A DNA stretch of 64,000 nt. It comes from an uncultured Planktomarina sp. (GTDB taxonomy: Bacteria > Pseudomonadota > Alphaproteobacteria > Rhodobacterales > Rhodobacteraceae). Where the stretch lies: contig CAJJBZ010000001.1 in the NCBI GenBank assembly GCA_905182535.1, positions 186,001 to 250,000 on the forward strand, written 5' to 3'. The stretch's first letter is position 1. Each line of letters opens with the position of its first letter. The notes under the pieces were generated by a model. That model was not told the origin of the DNA. It searched no databases and saw only the letters and a program-made list of their open reading frames with translations. Position numbers and translations under genes: made by a program. This document shows, piece after piece, positions 61,247 through 64,000 of the stretch.

Positions 61247-61900
61247 TCAGTTCATTTGTTTAACTAAATTTTTAAGTTGAACAATAGAAGTTTTTTTAGA
61301 AAGACATATCTGATCTATTTGCTTTCTTGTTAACTTTAATATTGTTGATGCAGAGCCAGACTTTCCGGTATATTCACTGAGAAGAAAATCATTACCTGCT
61401 ATATCTACCCCTAAAGTTTGGACAGAATTATCACGCGAGACGATGCCCGAAACAGGGGTCGTTACTAGTTTCTCCAGCTCTGGGAATAAAAGTGGCTGTT
61501 CGTCTGGCTCCAAGTTTTTGGGTAGCACAAGAGCCTTGTTCAATTGGTCTTTGTTTGGCTCTAGGAGGGCCGCGTCTTTTACGTGAGCCACCATTGGTAT
61601 CTCTTCCACGGAAGGCTCGGCCACATCAATTTTGGGGGAAAAGCTTTGCAAATGTGCAACGCCTTCGTCTTTTAAAAGCTTTTGCACGGCTTTGATGGTC
61701 ATTCCGCGCTCATGTAGTAAAAACTTTATGCCCCCCAGCAGGGTCATATCCGACTTTCGGTAGTAGCGGCGCCCTCCAGTACGCTGAACTGGGCTTACGG
61801 CGTCAAATTTACTTTCCCAAAATCGTAAGACATGGGCTCGAGTTTCAAGCCAAGCCGAGACTTCGCTTATAGTTCTAAAGGCATCCGATGATTTGGTCAC
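61247..61900 (-). CDS. MerR-family transcriptional regulator
   Basis: 217 residues. The N-terminal MerR helix-turn-helix reads [40 protein letters not shown] and [16 protein letters not shown]. The C-terminal 140 residues are poorly conserved and acidic, with no cysteine metal site, unlike metal-sensing MerR. It follows ihfA by 5 bp, in the position usual for alphaproteobacteria. Targets unknown. Confidence 0.9.
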   Translation of the reverse strand: MTKSSDAFRTISEVSAWLETRAHVLRFWESKFDAVSPVQRTGGRRYYRKSDMTLLGGIKFLLHERGMTIKAVQKLLKDEGVAHLQSFSPKIDVAEPSVEEIPMVAHVKDAALLEPNKDQLNKALVLPKNLEPDEQPLLFPELEKLVTTPVSGIVSRDNSVQTLGVDIAGNDFLLSEYTGKSGSASTILKLTRKQIDQICLSKKTSIVQLKNLVKQMN

Positions 61901-61905
61901 AAAAA

Positions 61906-62208
61906 TTAACTCTTGTTACCTTTTGCAATTCGGTCCTTCATCAAATGTGAGGGACGAAATGTCAAAACTCGGCGTGGTGAAATATCTGCTTCTTTACCTG
62001 TTTTTGGATTACGGCCCACTCGAGCGGTCTTATCACGCAGACCAAATGTACCAAATGATGAGATTTTTACAGTCTCGCCACTAACTAACGCATCGGACAT
62101 ATGAGTAAGAACCGATTCAACTAAATCAGCCGATTCATTACGAGACAGACCAATTTCGCGAAACACAGCTTCGCTCAAATCCATTCGTGTAAGTGTTGTT
62201 GATGTCAT
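61906..62208 (-). CDS. ihfA: Integration host factor alpha subunit
   Basis: 100 residues of the HU/IHF family. [20 protein letters not shown] forms the dimer helices, [15 protein letters not shown] and GRNPKTG the DNA-inserting arm. It bends DNA as a heterodimer with IHF-beta in replication, recombination and promoter control. Located between fabH and merR as in related genomes. Confidence 0.95.
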   Translation of the reverse strand: MTSTTLTRMDLSEAVFREIGLSRNESADLVESVLTHMSDALVSGETVKISSFGTFGLRDKTARVGRNPKTGKEADISPRRVLTFRPSHLMKDRIAKGNKS

Positions 62209-62284
62209 GTTTTTCCCCTACTAATTTTCTAAGAGTAAAAGAGGCTAGCCAACTTGGCAACAAAAACTAGAGATTTCTGGTGTT

Positions 62285-63246
62285 TTACCAGCAAATAACG
62301 GCCGTTCCCCAAGCTAAACCGCCCCCAATGGCACCCGTGACCACAATGTCGCCCTGTTTTATGCGCTTATCTTGAACAGCAATGGCCATCGCAAGAGGAA
62401 TTGATGCAGCTGAAGTATTGCCATGGTTGTTTACGGTCATAACTACTCTGTCCATCGGAATTCTTAATCGCTTTGACATGCCTTCGAGAATACGTTTGTT
62501 TGCTTGATGAGGCACTATCCAATCCACATCGTCGGTCGTTAGGCCTGCTTGATCAATCGCTTCGAGTGCTGTGGCCGACAGCTTTTCTACAGCGTGGCGA
62601 AAAACCTCTTTACCTTCCATTCGAAGATGCCCAGTTGTCTGCAACGATACACCTCCATCCACGTATAGAATGTCTTTGTAACGTCCATCAGAGCGCAAGG
62701 TAGTAGCTAAAATACCTCGATTAGAAATATCATCCTCTTGAGCTGATATCAACATAGCGCCTGCGCCATCGCCAAACAATACGCAGGTACCGCGATCAGA
62801 CCAATCCATCAAATTTTAGACATTGTTTCACTTCCAACGACTAGTATATTTTTAAAACTACCATTTTCAATATACTGCTGTGCAGTTGAAAGGGCAAAAA
62901 CAAAGCCTGCACAAACTGCTTGAAGATCAAATGCTGGACATGATGCACCAAGGCGGTCTTGAAGCATTGTTGCTGTTGCAGGAAAAATTTTATCAGGCGT
63001 GGATGTGGCCAAAATAATTGCATCAACATCATCTATTTTACAGTCAGCATTTTCCAAAGCAGCTAGTGCTGCTTTAATACCCATGTCGGAGGTTGTTTCG
63101 TTTTCTGCAGCAAAATGCCTGCGTTCGATCCCAGTGCGGCTCTGGATCCAGTAATCGTTGGTATCGAGCGTTGCTTCAAACTCACTATTTTCCACCACAC
63201 GTTTGGGCAGGTAATGGCCAACAGATTCTACAACTGCTCGTCTCAT
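62285..63246 (-). CDS. fabH: 3-oxoacyl-ACP synthase III (frame break near 62812)
   Basis: Starts fatty-acid synthesis by joining acetyl-CoA and malonyl-ACP. The first frame reads RRAVVESVGHYLPKRVVEN, WIQSRTGIERRHFA and the catalytic cysteine in DLQAVCAGFVFALS. After ETMSKI the frame changes, and MDWSDRGTCVLFGDGAGAM continues with HQANKRI and NNHGNTSAASIPLAM carrying the catalytic His and Asn. The break is one or two bases. About 320 residues, usual length. It follows plsX by 2 bp. Confidence 0.93.
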
Positions 63247-63248
63247 GG

Positions 63249-64000
63249 TTAGTTACCGCCTTTTTTGAGGTCTTCTGTTAGCCCATTCAATAAAGCCACT
63301 CGTGCTGCGAGCTGGGTACTAAATTTTGCCGAGCCCAAACGATAGGCCAGGCCAACTGCCGCTGCAACTCCTGTTGCATCAGCTGCACCATGAGACTTTA
63401 CAACTGTACCGTTGAGTCCCAAAAATACGCCGCCATTCACACGGCGGGGATCAGTGCGTCGCTTCAATCGGCTAAGAGGGCCATAGGCGACTATAGCAGA
63501 CAATTTAGAAAGCAGATTTTGTTTAAATGTCTCTCTCAATGCATTGCTAATAAAGCTTGCAGTGCCTTCGGCGGTTTTAAGTGCAATATTACCTGTAAAT
63601 CCGTCTGTCACTACTACATCAATTTTTGCCGAAGGAATATCTCCTCCTTCTACAAAGCCGACGAACTCAAAATTCCCGGTTGCTGCCGAATCGCGGATTA
63701 AGTCATACGCAGCTTTTAGCTCTGTGCGACCTTTGTGCTCTTCAGTGCCTACATTAAGCAAACCAACCCGGGGCACGACCACACCAAAACCGTTACTCGA
63801 GTAGGAGGCACCCATCAGTGCAAACTGTAAAAGATCATTCTCATCGGCGCGAATATCTGCCCCCACATCTAGCATCACGTTACACCCGTTTGGTCCAACA
63901 GATGGCCAAAGAATTGCAATTGCTGGGCGATTTATACCGGGAATTTTGCGCAGGCGAACCATTGATATTGCCATTAAAGCCCCTGTGTTGCCACAAGACA
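63249..64000 (-). CDS. plsX: Phosphate acyltransferase PlsX (5' part beyond the window)
   Basis: Makes acyl-phosphate for phospholipid synthesis. The gene runs off the right end. The visible 250 residues begin SCGNTGALMAISMVRLRKI, then NVMLDVGADIRADENDL, LLNVGTEEHKGR, FVGFVEGGDI, VVVTDGFTGNIALKTAEG and the usual C-terminal GLNGTVVKSHGAADA. The frame is intact to its end. First visible gene of the plsX-fabH-ihfA-merR series. Confidence 0.96.
   Translation of the reverse strand, partial: SCGNTGALMAISMVRLRKIPGINRPAIAILWPSVGPNGCNVMLDVGADIRADENDLLQFALMGASYSSNGFGVVVPRVGLLNVGTEEHKGRTELKAAYDLIRDSAATGNFEFVGFVEGGDIPSAKIDVVVTDGFTGNIALKTAEGTASFISNALRETFKQNLLSKLSAIVAYGPLSRLKRRTDPRRVNGGVFLGLNGTVVKSHGAADATGVAAAVGLAYRLGSAKFSTQLAARVALLNGLTEDLKKGGN

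Overview
The window is chromosomal DNA of a marine alphaproteobacterium, almost certainly a Rhodobacterales (Roseobacter-group) member with unusually modest G+C (mid-40s % by eye, not counted). The evidence is gene content: a thiosulfate-oxidation (sox) tail, HemA-type 5-aminolevulinate synthase, an AdoCbl-dependent ribonucleotide reductase (nrdJ), Entner-Doudoroff edd-eda, the plsX-fabH-ihfA-merR block, a long-form dCTP deaminase and a DksA with a single cysteine. There is no phage, insertion sequence, CRISPR array or rRNA operon.

Layout. 1-4710 (+): end of soxB, then soxC, soxD, a DUF302 protein and hemA in one run. 4792-6658 (-): two exported metallo-beta-lactamase-fold proteins of SoxG/SoxH type. 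6742-12579 (-): trpE, ppiD, an aminotransferase and tyrS, divergent from anmK. 13736-22253 (-): a cupin and eno, a Fur-family regulator with a drug/metabolite exporter, a Na+/H+ antiporter, selO, a GNAT enzyme, a nucleoside hydrolase, gpt and fabI, with pdxH divergent. 23068-27732 (+): a DUF192 protein, tRNA-Pro(TGG) and nrdJ behind a structured leader. 27871-31854 (-): a Rieske oxygenase with a small partner, and ilvB-ilvH behind a likely transcription attenuator. 32558-39590 (+): a TRAP transporter operon (receptor, small permease, large permease with a coiled-coil tail), a 44-residue membrane protein, a gamma-glutamyltransferase-like hydrolase and a decayed TauE/SafE gene. 39747-47956: aminoacyl-tRNA:protein transferase, a YbaK fragment, glnE, eda-edd and an rRNA methyltransferase. 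47956-59790: a PIN protein, an M48 protease, a MoxR/VWA pair, dksA, xthA, an IscA-type carrier, dgt, argS, a SPOR protein, nagZ and scpA-scpB. 59947-64000 (-): dcd, tRNA-Pro(GGG), merR, ihfA, fabH and partial plsX.

How the genes fit together: SoxCD, a multi-haem dehydrogenase, sits directly before the first enzyme of haem synthesis. The TRAP operon looks like an uptake-and-hydrolysis cassette for an unknown organic anion. The cis-regulatory signals of most interest are the nrdJ leader RNA and the ilvB attenuator.

Quality caveat: about twenty reading-frame breaks fall in conserved and often essential genes (tyrS, nrdJ, trpE, ilvB, fabH, dcd and others). Many are single-base gains or losses in or beside short homopolymers, and the protein similarity resumes at once in another frame. 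I read most of them as consensus errors in the sequence, not pseudogenes. I therefore annotate whole genes across the breaks. The TauE/SafE remnant is the one case I call genuinely decayed.
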